A DNA stretch of 64,000 nt from Paraburkholderia acidicola. Lineage in GTDB: Bacteria > Pseudomonadota > Gammaproteobacteria > Burkholderiales > Burkholderiaceae. The notes beneath the pieces are model-generated. The model made no database searches, was not told the DNA's origin, and saw only the letters and a program-made list of their open reading frames with translations. The stretch's first letter is position 1; every line of letters starts with the position of its first letter. Shown here piece after piece: positions 41,844 to 50,458 of the stretch. The position numbers and the translations under genes are program-made. The stretch covers positions 1,426,001 through 1,490,000 of the forward strand of contig NZ_MTZV01000004.1 of assembly GCF_002362315.1 (NCBI RefSeq), written 5' to 3'.

Positions 41844-43628
41844 ATGAAATCTCTCTTCAGAAACGGGCTGTTCTGGGTGTTCCTCGTGGTGATGTTCGCG
41901 TTGCCGGTGTTGCCGGGGGTGGTTCGTGTGCCCGAGTACTGGGTCACGCTGCTCAACTACATCGGGCTGTATTCGATTGTCGCGATCGGGCTTGTGCTGC
42001 TCACCGGCATTGGCGGGATGACGAGCTTTGGGCAGGCTGCGTTCGTCGGCGTTGGGGCGTATGCGACGGCGTATCTAACGACGCAGTTCGGCGTATCGCC
42101 GTGGCTCGCGTTGATCGTCGGCGTATTGCTCACAGCGTTGATCGCGCTGCTACTCGGCCTGGTGACGATGCGTTTGTCCGGCCACTTTCTGCCGCTCGGT
42201 ACGATCGCGTGGGGACTTGCGCTGTTCTATCTGTTCGGCAATCTCGAGATGCTTGGCAAGTACGACGGCATCAACGGCATTCCGGTGCTCAACGTGTTCG
42301 GCATTGCGCTCGAATCGGGTCGCCACATCTATTACCTGATCTGGATCGTCGTGCTCGCTGCGGTCGTGTCTGTTCAGAATCTGCTTAATAGTCGGCCGGG
42401 GCGGGCGATTCGCGCACTACGCGGCGGCGGTCTGATGGCTGAGGCGATGGGCGTGAACACGGCGTGGATGCGTGTGGTGATCTTCGTCTATGCCGCTGTG
42501 CTGGCGTCGATCTCGGGCTTTCTGTACGCGCATCTGCAGCGCTCGGTGAATCCGACGCCGTTTGGTCTGAATCACGGGATCGAGTTTCTGTTCATGGCGG
42601 TGGTAGGTGGAGTCGCGCATGTGTGGGGTGCAGTGCTCGGCGCGGCGATTCTCACGATCCTGCAGGACTATCTGCAAACCTTGCTGCCGAAGCTGCTCGG
42701 CGAGAACGGCAACTTCGAGGTGATCGTCTTCGGCATTCTGATGGTGCTGCTGCTCCAGTACGCGCGCCAGGGTGTGTGGCCGTTCGTCGCGCGGCTGTTC
42801 CCGCGCGGTCCGCGGGCGCACGTGCCGGAGCACGCCGAAGCGTTGCCGCAGCGCAGCAAGCCGACCGCCGGCGAACCGTTGTTGAGCGTCGACAAGGCGC
42901 GCAAGCAGTTCGGCGGTCTGGTTGCTGTTAACGACGTCAGCTTCGGGGTGCAGGCAGGGCAGATCATCGGTTTGATTGGACCGAACGGTGCCGGTAAGTC
43001 GACGACCTTCAATCTGGTGACCGGCGTGCTGCAGGCGACCAGCGGTGAAATCAGGTTCCGCGGTGAGCGGATCGATTCGCTGAATTCACGTGAAATCGTC
43101 AAACGCGGAATCGGTCGGACCTTCCAGCACGTCAAGCTGCTGCCGGGTATGACGGTGCTCGAGAACGTCGCGATCGGCGCGCATCTGCGTGGACATGCCG
43201 GCGTGTGGCGCAGCGTCGCCCGGTTGAACCAGGCGGAAGAGGGTCGACTGATGGCGGAGGCGGCGCGGCAGATTCGCCGGGTCGAGCTGGAACAGCAAAT
43301 GTTTGAGGAGGCAGGCGGTCTCGCGCTCGGACAGCAACGGATTCTCGAAATCGCGCGCGCGCTGTGTTGCGACCCGACGTTGCTGCTGCTCGACGAGCCC
43401 GCGGCGGGGTTGCGCTACCAGGAAAAGCAGCAGCTGGCGACGCTACTGCGCAAGTTGAAGGAAGAGGGCATGAGCGTGCTGCTGGTCGAGCACGATATGG
43501 ATTTCGTGATGAATCTGACCGATCGCCTCGTGGTCATGGAATTCGGAACACGTATAGCCGAAGGGTTGCCGCAAGACGTGCAGAAAGATCCGGCGGTGCT
43601 GGAAGCCTATCTCGGCGGGGTGGAATGA
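41844..43628 (+). CDS. Fused LivM permease and LivG ATPase (second importer)
   Basis: 594 residues. The N-terminal part (about 1-320) is a LivM permease with eight or so membrane segments (MTSFGQAAFVGVGAYATAYL, GRAIRALRGGGLMAEAMGVN coupling helix, AVVGGVAHVWGAVLGA). After a linker, the C-terminal part (about 345-594) is a complete LivG ATPase: Walker A GPNGAGKST near residues 379-387, signature-like LALGQQRILEIARAL, Walker B LLLLDEPAAGL, and switch His in VEHDMDFVM. The fusion fixes one permease to one ATPase. Its stop overlaps the livF start (ATGA). Confidence 0.93.
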   Translation: MKSLFRNGLFWVFLVVMFALPVLPGVVRVPEYWVTLLNYIGLYSIVAIGLVLLTGIGGMTSFGQAAFVGVGAYATAYLTTQFGVSPWLALIVGVLLTALIALLLGLVTMRLSGHFLPLGTIAWGLALFYLFGNLEMLGKYDGINGIPVLNVFGIALESGRHIYYLIWIVVLAAVVSVQNLLNSRPGRAIRALRGGGLMAEAMGVNTAWMRVVIFVYAAVLASISGFLYAHLQRSVNPTPFGLNHGIEFLFMAVVGGVAHVWGAVLGAAILTILQDYLQTLLPKLLGENGNFEVIVFGILMVLLLQYARQGVWPFVARLFPRGPRAHVPEHAEALPQRSKPTAGEPLLSVDKARKQFGGLVAVNDVSFGVQAGQIIGLIGPNGAGKSTTFNLVTGVLQATSGEIRFRGERIDSLNSREIVKRGIGRTFQHVKLLPGMTVLENVAIGAHLRGHAGVWRSVARLNQAEEGRLMAEAARQIRRVELEQQMFEEAGGLALGQQRILEIARALCCDPTLLLLDEPAAGLRYQEKQQLATLLRKLKEEGMSVLLVEHDMDFVMNLTDRLVVMEFGTRIAEGLPQDVQKDPAVLEAYLGGVE

Positions 43629-44395
43629 TGACGACACAAGCAAACAGTACCGCGGAGCCGATCCTTAAGGTGAGCAGCCTCGCGGTTCGCTACGGCAAGG
43701 TCGAGGCGCTGCACGGCGCGGCAATCGAAGTGCGCGCTGGCCAGATCGTGTCGGTGATCGGGCCGAACGGCGCGGGCAAATCCACGCTGCTGAACGCGAT
43801 CATGGGCGCATTACCCGTGATCGGCCACGCGAAAGGAGCGATCGTCTATTGCGGCGAAGATGTCAGTGCGATCCCGGTCGAAAAACGGGTCTCACGCGGC
43901 ATGTGTCTGGTCCCGGAGAAGCGCGAGCTGTTCGCGACGATGACCGTCGAAGACAACCTGGTGCTCGGTGCCTATCGGCGCAAGCGGGCGGGCGAACGGA
44001 ATTATCTTGATCAGCTGGAGCCGGTTTTCGATCTGTTTCCGCGCTTGAAGGAACGGCGCAAGCAGGCAGCGGGCACGCTGTCGGGCGGCGAACGGCAGAT
44101 GCTCGCAGTTGGACGTGCGCTGATGGGGAAGCCGGACTTGCTGATGCTCGACGAACCGAGCCTCGGGCTGGCGCCGCTTATCGTGAAGGAAATCTTCCAC
44201 ATCATCAGCGCGCTGCGGACGAGCAATGTCGCGACATTGCTGATCGAACAGAACGCACGAGCCGCGCTGCAGATTTCCGACTATGGCTATGTTCTCGAAA
44301 CAGGAGAACTAGCGCTTGAAGGACCGGCAAGCGAGCTTGCACAAAATCCCCGAGTCATCGAGACCTATCTGGGTTTAGCGAAGAAAGTGGCGTAA
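43625..44395 (+). CDS. HAAT-family ABC ATP-binding protein, LivF type (second importer)
   Basis: 256 residues. Walker A is GPNGAGKST (lysine present), the signature LSGGERQMLAVGRALM, Walker B LLMLDEPSLGLAP, and the switch region LLIEQNARAALQIS. It has the double start ATGATG overlapping the previous stop. It completes the second importer. A palindrome that is both a parS site and a terminator follows 35 bases after its stop. Confidence 0.94.
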   Translation: MMTTQANSTAEPILKVSSLAVRYGKVEALHGAAIEVRAGQIVSVIGPNGAGKSTLLNAIMGALPVIGHAKGAIVYCGEDVSAIPVEKRVSRGMCLVPEKRELFATMTVEDNLVLGAYRRKRAGERNYLDQLEPVFDLFPRLKERRKQAAGTLSGGERQMLAVGRALMGKPDLLMLDEPSLGLAPLIVKEIFHIISALRTSNVATLLIEQNARAALQISDYGYVLETGELALEGPASELAQNPRVIETYLGLAKKVA

Positions 44396-44429
44396 CGCAT
44401 TCAGTTGCCACTGCCGATCGGCAAATCAG

Positions 44430-44463
44430 GCGCCGTGTTTCACGTGAAACACGGCGCTTTTTT
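44430..44463 (+). terminator. Rho-independent terminator built on a parS site
   Basis: A 28-base perfect palindrome (half GCGCCGTGTTTCAC) at 44430-44457 is followed by six T. It lies 35 bases after the livF stop. The central 16 bases are an exact parS sequence, so the same DNA serves as the terminator stem in RNA and a ParB site in DNA. Confidence 0.85.
44436..44451. other. parS: Centromere-like parS site (intergenic)
   Basis: TGTTTCACGTGAAACA is identical to the conserved bacterial parS consensus. It lies about 3.7 kb before parB, upstream of mnmG. ParB encoded in this window is expected to bind it. A second exact copy lies 1.5 kb downstream, inside mnmG. Confidence 0.95.
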
Positions 44464-44507
44464 ATGGCTAGCCACTCGGACGAAATTCGGGCCAATAGCG
44501 AACCCGC

Positions 44508-44513
44508 TATAAT
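44508..44513 (+). promoter_or_regulatory. Probable -10 box of the mnmG promoter
   Basis: A perfect TATAAT lies 63 bases before the mnmG start codon and after the terminator/parS palindrome. The possible -35 box (TTCGGG, 16 bases upstream) is poor. It likely drives mnmG-rsmG-parA-parB. Confidence 0.55.
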
Positions 44514-44570
44514 TCGCGCATACATTTTCCTGAGAAAGGCTTACGCAGGGTTTCTTGCGTGAGATCCGCG

Positions 44571-46541
44571 ATGCTTTATCCCACAGAATTTGACGTAATC
44601 GTCGTCGGCGGTGGCCATGCTGGCACGGAGGCCGCTTTGGCCTCTGCGCGCATGGGCAACACGACGCTCCTGCTCACGCACAACATCGAAACGCTCGGTC
44701 AGATGAGCTGCAACCCGTCGATTGGCGGGATCGGTAAAGGTCATCTGGTCAAGGAAGTCGATGCGTTGGGTGGCGCGATGGCGGCGGCAACCGACGAGGG
44801 CGGCATTCAGTTTCGCATCCTCAATTCATCGAAAGGGCCGGCCGTCCGTGCGACGCGGGCGCAGGCGGACCGTCTGCTTTATAAGCAGGCGATCCGACAT
44901 CGTCTCGAGAATCAACCGAATCTCTGGCTGTTCCAGCAAGCCGTCGAAGATCTGATGGTCGAAGGCGACCGGGTAGTCGGCGCGGTGACCCAGGTGGGAG
45001 TCCGCTTCCGGTCGCGTGCGGTCGTGCTGACAGCCGGGACTTTCCTCGACGGGAAGATTCACGTCGGCTTGAATAACTACACCGGCGGTCGGGCAGGCGA
45101 TCCTGCCGCGGTTTCTTTGTCCGCGCGGCTCAAAGAGTTGAAGCTGCCGCAGGGACGGTTGAAAACCGGCACGCCACCGCGTATCGACGGTCGCACGATC
45201 GATTTTTCGAAGCTGGAAGAACAACCCGGCGATCTCGACCCGGTGCCAGTGTTTTCCTTTCTCGGCAACGCGGCTCAACATCCGCGGCAGGTGCCGTGCT
45301 GGGTGACGCATACCAACGCGCGGACACACGACATTATCCGCAGCGGTCTCGACCGGTCGCCTATGTATACAGGCGTGATCGAAGGGGTGGGGCCGCGGTA
45401 CTGTCCGTCGATCGAAGACAAGATCCATCGTTTTGCATCGAAGGAATCGCACCAGATCTTCCTCGAGCCAGAAGGGCTGACCACCAACGAGTTCTACCCG
45501 AACGGTATTTCGACGAGCTTGCCTTTCGACATCCAGCTCGAGCTCGTCCGCTCGATGAACGGACTTGAGCACGCGCACATCCTGCGGCCGGGCTATGCGA
45601 TCGAGTACGACTACTTCGATCCGCGTGGATTGAAGGCATCGCTGGAGACCAAGGTTATCAACGGCCTGTTCTTCGCGGGTCAGATCAACGGTACGACTGG
45701 CTACGAGGAAGCCGCGGCTCAAGGCTTGCTGGCCGGTATCAACGCAGGTTTGCAGGTGCAGGGCAAGGATGCCTGGTGCCCGCGCCGCGATCAGGCGTAC
45801 CTCGGTGTACTTGTCGACGATCTGGTCACGCGCGGTGTGTCCGAGCCGTACCGGATGTTCACGAGCCGGGCCGAGTATCGGTTGAGCCTGCGCGAAGACA
45901 ACGCCGACATGCGCTTGACGGAAGCCGGTCGCGAACTTGGTGTGGTCGACGACGCCCGTTGGGACGCATTCAGCCGCAAGCGCGACGCTGTTTCACGTGA
46001 AACAGAGCGGCTGCGTGCGACATGGGTCAATCCGAAGACGTTGCCCGCCGACGAAGCGACCGCGTTGCTCGGCAAGGCAATCGATCACGAATACAGTCTG
46101 GCCGACCTGCTGCGTCGTCCGGGTGTGAGCTACGACGGCATTTGCGGCTTGCGCGACGGCACATGTGGCCCCGCTGAGCCGCTCGCCACCGATGAAGTTC
46201 TGCTCGCCCAGATCAAGGAGCAGATCGAGATCGCGATCAAGTACCAGGGTTACATCGAGCGGCAGGCCGACGAAATCGAACGCAACGAAGCACACGAAAA
46301 CACGCGGTTGCCGGATGGCCTCGATTACGCCGAGGTCCGAGGTCTTTCGTTCGAAGCGCGCCAGAAACTGACGCAGTTCCGGCCGGAGACGATTGGCCAG
46401 GCGTCGCGTATCTCCGGTATCACGCCCGCGGCCATTTCATTGCTGATGGTCCATCTGAAGCGCGGCTTGGGGCGGCGTGTGGCAAAACCCGCGGGCAGCG
46501 CAAGCAACGGCGACAGCGGCAGCACACCGGTGACCCAATGA
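44571..46541 (+). CDS. mnmG: tRNA uridine-5-carboxymethylaminomethyl(34) synthesis enzyme MnmG (GidA)
   Basis: 656 residues. MnmG with MnmE forms the cmnm5 group at wobble U34 of several tRNAs, using FAD, NADH and folate. The FAD motif VVGGGHAGTEAALASARMG is at the N-terminus. Next come CNPSIGGIGKGHLVKEVDALGG and the family region KTGTPPRIDGRTIDFSKLE, and the C-terminus includes RISGITPAAISLLMVHLK. The ATG at 44571 gives the usual N-terminus MLYPTEFDVIVV. A parS site lies inside the gene (45989-46004). It overlaps rsmG by four bases. Confidence 0.97.
   Translation: MLYPTEFDVIVVGGGHAGTEAALASARMGNTTLLLTHNIETLGQMSCNPSIGGIGKGHLVKEVDALGGAMAAATDEGGIQFRILNSSKGPAVRATRAQADRLLYKQAIRHRLENQPNLWLFQQAVEDLMVEGDRVVGAVTQVGVRFRSRAVVLTAGTFLDGKIHVGLNNYTGGRAGDPAAVSLSARLKELKLPQGRLKTGTPPRIDGRTIDFSKLEEQPGDLDPVPVFSFLGNAAQHPRQVPCWVTHTNARTHDIIRSGLDRSPMYTGVIEGVGPRYCPSIEDKIHRFASKESHQIFLEPEGLTTNEFYPNGISTSLPFDIQLELVRSMNGLEHAHILRPGYAIEYDYFDPRGLKASLETKVINGLFFAGQINGTTGYEEAAAQGLLAGINAGLQVQGKDAWCPRRDQAYLGVLVDDLVTRGVSEPYRMFTSRAEYRLSLREDNADMRLTEAGRELGVVDDARWDAFSRKRDAVSRETERLRATWVNPKTLPADEATALLGKAIDHEYSLADLLRRPGVSYDGICGLRDGTCGPAEPLATDEVLLAQIKEQIEIAIKYQGYIERQADEIERNEAHENTRLPDGLDYAEVRGLSFEARQKLTQFRPETIGQASRISGITPAAISLLMVHLKRGLGRRVAKPAGSASNGDSGSTPVTQ
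45989..46004. other. parS: parS site inside mnmG
   Basis: A second exact TGTTTCACGTGAAACA falls in frame within mnmG, encoding part of DAVSRETE. Coding constraint and centromere function coincide here. Confidence 0.95.
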
Positions 46542-47254
46542 CGGCACAGCAACACCGAGGCACCGGCCGCGCCGATGCCGGTCGCGAAGCATGGGCCGTT
46601 CTGCTGAAAGAGGGCACCGACGAACTGGGCGTCCAGCTCAGCGACGCGCAACTGGGCAAGCTGCTCGACTACGTCGCGCTGCTGATCAAGTGGAACGCCG
46701 TCTACAACCTGACGGCGATCCGCGATCCGCGCCAGATGGTCATCCAGCACATCCTCGATTCCCTTTCGATCGTTCCGCATCTGGCAGGGCGAGGCGCTTC
46801 GTCGGTTCTCGATGTCGGCTCGGGCGGCGGTCTACCAGGCATCGTCCTCGCCATCGCATTTCCAGACTGGACCGTCACGCTGAACGACATTGTTCAGAAG
46901 AAAACGGCATTCCAGGCGCAAGCCAAGGCCGAACTCGGGCTGGCGAACCTGTCGGTGGTGACGGGACGGGTTGAAACACTGCGCCCCGGCGTCGAGGTGC
47001 CTGGTCAATTCGATGTGATCGTCTCGCGCGCATTCGCAGAGCTCGCGGATTTCGTTACACTGGCCCGTCATCTCGTTGCGCCGAACGGCGCGATCTGGGC
47101 GATGAAGGGTGTACGCCCCGATGGCGAGATCGAAAGATTGCCGGCCGGCGCCCGCGCGCAGCAGATTATCCGGCTCAATGTGCCGTCGCTCGATGCAGAA
47201 CGGCATCTGATCGAAGTCATCGTGGACGCGGACAGTCAGCCTCGCGAAGCGTGA
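46538..47254 (+). CDS. rsmG: 16S rRNA m7G527 methyltransferase RsmG (GidB)
   Basis: 238 residues. It methylates N7 of G527 in 16S rRNA with SAM. Loss gives low-level streptomycin resistance in other bacteria. Motifs: KWNAVYNLTAIRDP, HILDSLSIVP, SAM motif LDVGSGGGLPGIVLAI, and VSRAFAELADF. It overlaps mnmG by ATGA and lies 55 bases before parA, the standard order near bacterial origins. Confidence 0.96.
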   Translation: MTAQQHRGTGRADAGREAWAVLLKEGTDELGVQLSDAQLGKLLDYVALLIKWNAVYNLTAIRDPRQMVIQHILDSLSIVPHLAGRGASSVLDVGSGGGLPGIVLAIAFPDWTVTLNDIVQKKTAFQAQAKAELGLANLSVVTGRVETLRPGVEVPGQFDVIVSRAFAELADFVTLARHLVAPNGAIWAMKGVRPDGEIERLPAGARAQQIIRLNVPSLDAERHLIEVIVDADSQPREA

Positions 47255-47309
47255 CAGAACAGCACCGCATTATTCCAATCATCCAGGGTCGAAAAGGGAC
47301 ACACCAACG

Positions 47310-48080
47310 ATGGCAAAAATCTTCTGCGTTGCGAACCAGAAGGGCGGCGTCGGCAAGACGACGACAGCAGTCAACCTCGCCGCGAGCCTCGCATCGCAGG
47401 GACAACGTGTTCTGCTCATCGACCTGGACCCGCAGGGCAACGCGACGATGGGCAGCGGCGTCGACAAGTCGGCGTGCGAGAGCACGGTGTACGAAGTGCT
47501 TGTAGACGGTGTTCGGATCGCGGATGCGCGTGTGCGGCCCGAAGCGATCCTGTACGACGTGTTGCCGGCCAACCGCGAACTGGCTGGCGCCGAAGTCGAA
47601 CTGGTCAGCGTGCAGAACCGCGAGCGTCAGCTTAAAAACGCGCTCGAGCATGTCACCGGTGACTACGATTTCGTGCTGATCGATTGCCCGCCGGCACTGT
47701 CCTTGCTGACATTGAATGGCCTGTGCGCGGCGCACGGCGTGGTGATCCCAATGCAGTGCGAATATTTCGCGCTCGAAGGTCTATCGGATCTCGTGAATAC
47801 GATCAAGCAGGTGCACGCGAACCTGAACCGCGACCTGAAGGTGATCGGCTTGCTGCGCGTCATGTTCGATCCGCGCATCACGCTGCAGCAGCAGGTATCG
47901 GATCAGTTGAAGGAGCATTTCGGCGACAAGGTGTTCGACGTCGTGATTCCGCGCAACGTGCGGCTGGCAGAGGCGCCCAGCTATGGTTTGCCGGGCGTGG
48001 TGTTCGACCGCGCGTCGCGTGGCGCGCAGGCCTACGTGCAGTTCGGCGCCGAAATGATTGAACGGGTCCGCGCGCTTTGA
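47310..48080 (+). CDS. parA: Chromosome-partitioning ATPase ParA (Soj)
   Basis: 256 residues. A Walker-type ParA ATPase that binds DNA as an ATP dimer and is released by ParB, moving the origin region. The deviant Walker A KGGVGKTTTAVNLAASLA has both lysines. Also seen are DLDPQGNATMGSG, IDCPPALSLLTLNGL (Walker B) and RNVRLAEAPSYG. There is no N-terminal helix-turn-helix, so it is the short chromosomal type that does not repress its own operon. It lies 38 bases before parB. Confidence 0.97.
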   Translation: MAKIFCVANQKGGVGKTTTAVNLAASLASQGQRVLLIDLDPQGNATMGSGVDKSACESTVYEVLVDGVRIADARVRPEAILYDVLPANRELAGAEVELVSVQNRERQLKNALEHVTGDYDFVLIDCPPALSLLTLNGLCAAHGVVIPMQCEYFALEGLSDLVNTIKQVHANLNRDLKVIGLLRVMFDPRITLQQQVSDQLKEHFGDKVFDVVIPRNVRLAEAPSYGLPGVVFDRASRGAQAYVQFGAEMIERVRAL

Positions 48081-48118
48081 CGCGCGGCGATGCATCCCAA
48101 GCGGATCGAGGAAGCACG

Positions 48119-49006
48119 ATGAATGCAGTAGCAAGAAAGAAGGGGCTGGGCCGCGGGCTGGAAGCGTTGCTGGGCGGTAGCGCGGATATCGCTGAAGCGG
48201 TGAAGATCGACAGCGCGCCGCATGTGCTGCCGCTCGGTAAATTGCAGGCCGGCAAGTATCAGCCGCGTACGCGGATGGACGAGGGTGCGTTGCAGGAACT
48301 GGCCGCGAGCATTCGCGCGCAGGGTTTGATGCAGCCGATCCTCGTGCGGCCCGTGAACGAAGAGATGTACGAGATCATCGCGGGCGAGCGGCGCTTCCGT
48401 GCGGCCCGGCTGGCGGGTCTCTCCGAGGTGCCGGTGCTGGTCAGGGACGTGCCTGACCACACCGCCGCCGCGATGGCGCTGATCGAGAACATCCAGCGCG
48501 AAGACCTGAATCCGCTTGAAGAAGCGCAGGGCATCCAGCGGTTGCTCGACGAGTTCAATTTCACGCACGAACAGGCGGCCGAATCGGTAGGGCGTTCGCG
48601 CAGCGCTGTGTCGAACCTGCTGCGCCTGCTGAATCTCGCCGCGCCGGTGCAAACGATGCTGCTCGCTGGCGATCTCGACATGGGCCACGCGCGTGCGCTG
48701 CTCGCCGTCGATGCCGCGACGCAGATCACGCTCGCGAACCAGGTGGTCAACAAGCGCATGTCGGTGCGCGAGACCGAGAAGCTCGTAACGGCCACGACGA
48801 AGGCGGCTCCGGCGGTCAAGGCACGCGTGGCCAACGACGGCGGGCGCGATACACGCAGACTCGAAGAAGAACTATCGGATCTGCTCGCGTCGACCGTGAA
48901 AATCAAGCTCGGCCGGCGCGGCCGCGGCCATGTCACCATCGATTTCGGTGACCTCGACGCGCTCGAAGGGATTCTCGCTCGACTGCGCGGCAACGCTGCC
49001 GCGTGA
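48119..49006 (+). CDS. parB: Chromosome-partitioning protein ParB (Spo0J)
   Basis: 295 residues. ParB is a CTP-dependent clamp that loads at parS and spreads. The N-terminus KKGLGRGLEALLGG is the ParA-stimulating peptide. The catalytic/CTP region contains GERRFRAARLAGL (box II) and ENIQREDLNPLEEAQGIQRLL. A helix-turn-helix (about residues 145-185, FTHEQAAESVGRSRSAVSNL) and a C-terminal dimer domain follow. The ATG at 48119 with GAGGAAG upstream is chosen over 48077. Two parS sites lie within the preceding 4 kb. Confidence 0.97.
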   Translation: MNAVARKKGLGRGLEALLGGSADIAEAVKIDSAPHVLPLGKLQAGKYQPRTRMDEGALQELAASIRAQGLMQPILVRPVNEEMYEIIAGERRFRAARLAGLSEVPVLVRDVPDHTAAAMALIENIQREDLNPLEEAQGIQRLLDEFNFTHEQAAESVGRSRSAVSNLLRLLNLAAPVQTMLLAGDLDMGHARALLAVDAATQITLANQVVNKRMSVRETEKLVTATTKAAPAVKARVANDGGRDTRRLEEELSDLLASTVKIKLGRRGRGHVTIDFGDLDALEGILARLRGNAAA

Positions 49007-49018
49007 TGACCGTACGCC

Positions 49019-50167
49019 GTGCAGGATAACGTCAGCGCCGACAGGGCACCCCAGTCTGCGCTGCGCAGGCTGCTAGGGCTCGCGACGAAGGAGCCGGTCC
49101 TGTCGGTACTCGTCGTCGCGCTGATCGCCCTGCAGCTGTTTCATCGCAAGCCGTGGGCCGCGCTGCCGGCGCTGATCGACTGGCAAACGGTGCTGACGTT
49201 GGCAGGGCTGCTGATCCTGACGAAGGCTGTCGAATGGTCGGGATTCCTGATGTGGCTCGCACATCGAGTGGTCCACTACATCCATTCGGAGCGTGGTCTT
49301 GCGTGTCTGCTGATCAGCCTCGCGGCCGCGCTATCGACCCTCCTCACCAACGATGTCGCGCTTTTCGTCGTCATCCCGCTGACGCTGTCGCTGCATCAAT
49401 TGACGCCGTTGCCGCTCAGGCGCCTCGTGATCTTCATCGCGCTCGCGGTGAATGCCGGTTCGGTCCTGACGCCGCTGGGTAATCCGCAGAATCTGTTTCT
49501 CTGGCAAACGAGCGGTGTGTCGTTTGGCGCTTTCGTCTGGGCGCTCGCGCCGCTGTGCGCGGTGTTGATGGCGCTGCTCTATCTGTTCGCGGTGTTCGCG
49601 TTTCGCGCAGTGCCGCTCGATCTGTCGAAGGAGATCGACGCGCATCCCGTCGACCGCAGCCTGCTCGGCGTGGCCGTGCTGCTGTTTGCCGCGTTCGTCG
49701 TGCTGGCCGATGCGCACCACGCGGGAATCGGCCTCGCAGGCGTCGCGATCGGTTTCCTCGCGTGGCGCCCGAAGATCGTGTTGAAGATCGACTGGTTGTT
49801 GCTGCTGATCTTCGTGTTCATGTTCGTCGTGCTGCGCAGCGTCGCAGCGCTGCCGGCCGTGCATGAAACGGTCAGCCACCTCGGACTCACGACGCCGCTG
49901 CGCGCTTATGCCGCCAGCGCCATTTTGTCGCAGGGCATCAGCAACGTGCCGGCCGCGATCATGCTGGCCGAATTCACCCGCGACTGGCGTGCGCTTGCGT
50001 TTGGCGTCAGCGTCGGCGGCTTTGGCCTGGCGATCGGATCGCTCGCCAATCTGATCGCCGTGCGGTTATCCGGCGAGCGCGGCATGTGGGGCGCCTTTCA
50101 CCTGTACTCGCTGCCGTTCTGGCTGCTGAGCGGACTGGCCGGCGGTTTTCTGCTGTCGCATTTCTGA
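49019..50167 (+). CDS. SLC13/ArsB-type anion permease
   Basis: 382 residues, about ten membrane segments, starting with GTG at 49019 only 12 bases after parB. The CitMHS/ArsB-NhaD superfamily pattern is seen: LLTNDVALFVVIPLTL, VNAGSVLTPLGNPQNLFLW (the conserved NPQN loop) and QGISNVPAAIMLAEF in the second repeat. Two inverted repeats each carry a re-entrant loop. The substrate cannot be read (anion, arsenite or Na/H are all possible in the family). Its position after parB suggests it shares the par transcript. Confidence 0.8.
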   Translation: MQDNVSADRAPQSALRRLLGLATKEPVLSVLVVALIALQLFHRKPWAALPALIDWQTVLTLAGLLILTKAVEWSGFLMWLAHRVVHYIHSERGLACLLISLAAALSTLLTNDVALFVVIPLTLSLHQLTPLPLRRLVIFIALAVNAGSVLTPLGNPQNLFLWQTSGVSFGAFVWALAPLCAVLMALLYLFAVFAFRAVPLDLSKEIDAHPVDRSLLGVAVLLFAAFVVLADAHHAGIGLAGVAIGFLAWRPKIVLKIDWLLLLIFVFMFVVLRSVAALPAVHETVSHLGLTTPLRAYAASAILSQGISNVPAAIMLAEFTRDWRALAFGVSVGGFGLAIGSLANLIAVRLSGERGMWGAFHLYSLPFWLLSGLAGGFLLSHF

Positions 50168-50348
50168 CATCGCCCGCGCGGCACACTCGCACGAATTTGC
50201 CTAAAAACAGGAGACCGCGCGAAGCAATACGCACGTCGCAGCGCCTTTACAGCACGCCGCCTTACAGACACCGCCCGTAACCTTGTCAAGCCGTTTCTTC
50301 CGTATCGTGAAGCGACGTTTCACCCAGGCGATTGACGGGCCTAAAGTC

Positions 50349-50377
50349 TTGAATTGCCTGCAACTATCGCTTACAAT
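50349..50377 (+). promoter_or_regulatory. Promoter of the atp operon
   Basis: A -35 like box TTGAAT (50349-50354), 17 bases, then TACAAT (50372-50377) lies 82 bases before the atpI ATG in an otherwise gene-free gap of 291 bases. The rest of that gap (50168-50458) shows nothing else recognisable. Confidence 0.65.
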
Positions 50378-50458
50378 CGCCCGGATTTATTTGCTAGGCA
50401 ACCCCGTAAGTAGTGCGTAAGCCTCGCGGGCTGGAACAGGACTTTGCGGAAGATTGCG

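Noticed and set aside
43082..43097. A parS-like GAATTCACGTGAAATC inside the LivM-LivG gene
   Set aside because: Several mismatches to the 16-base consensus in both arms. The core CACGTG alone is common in this GC-rich DNA.
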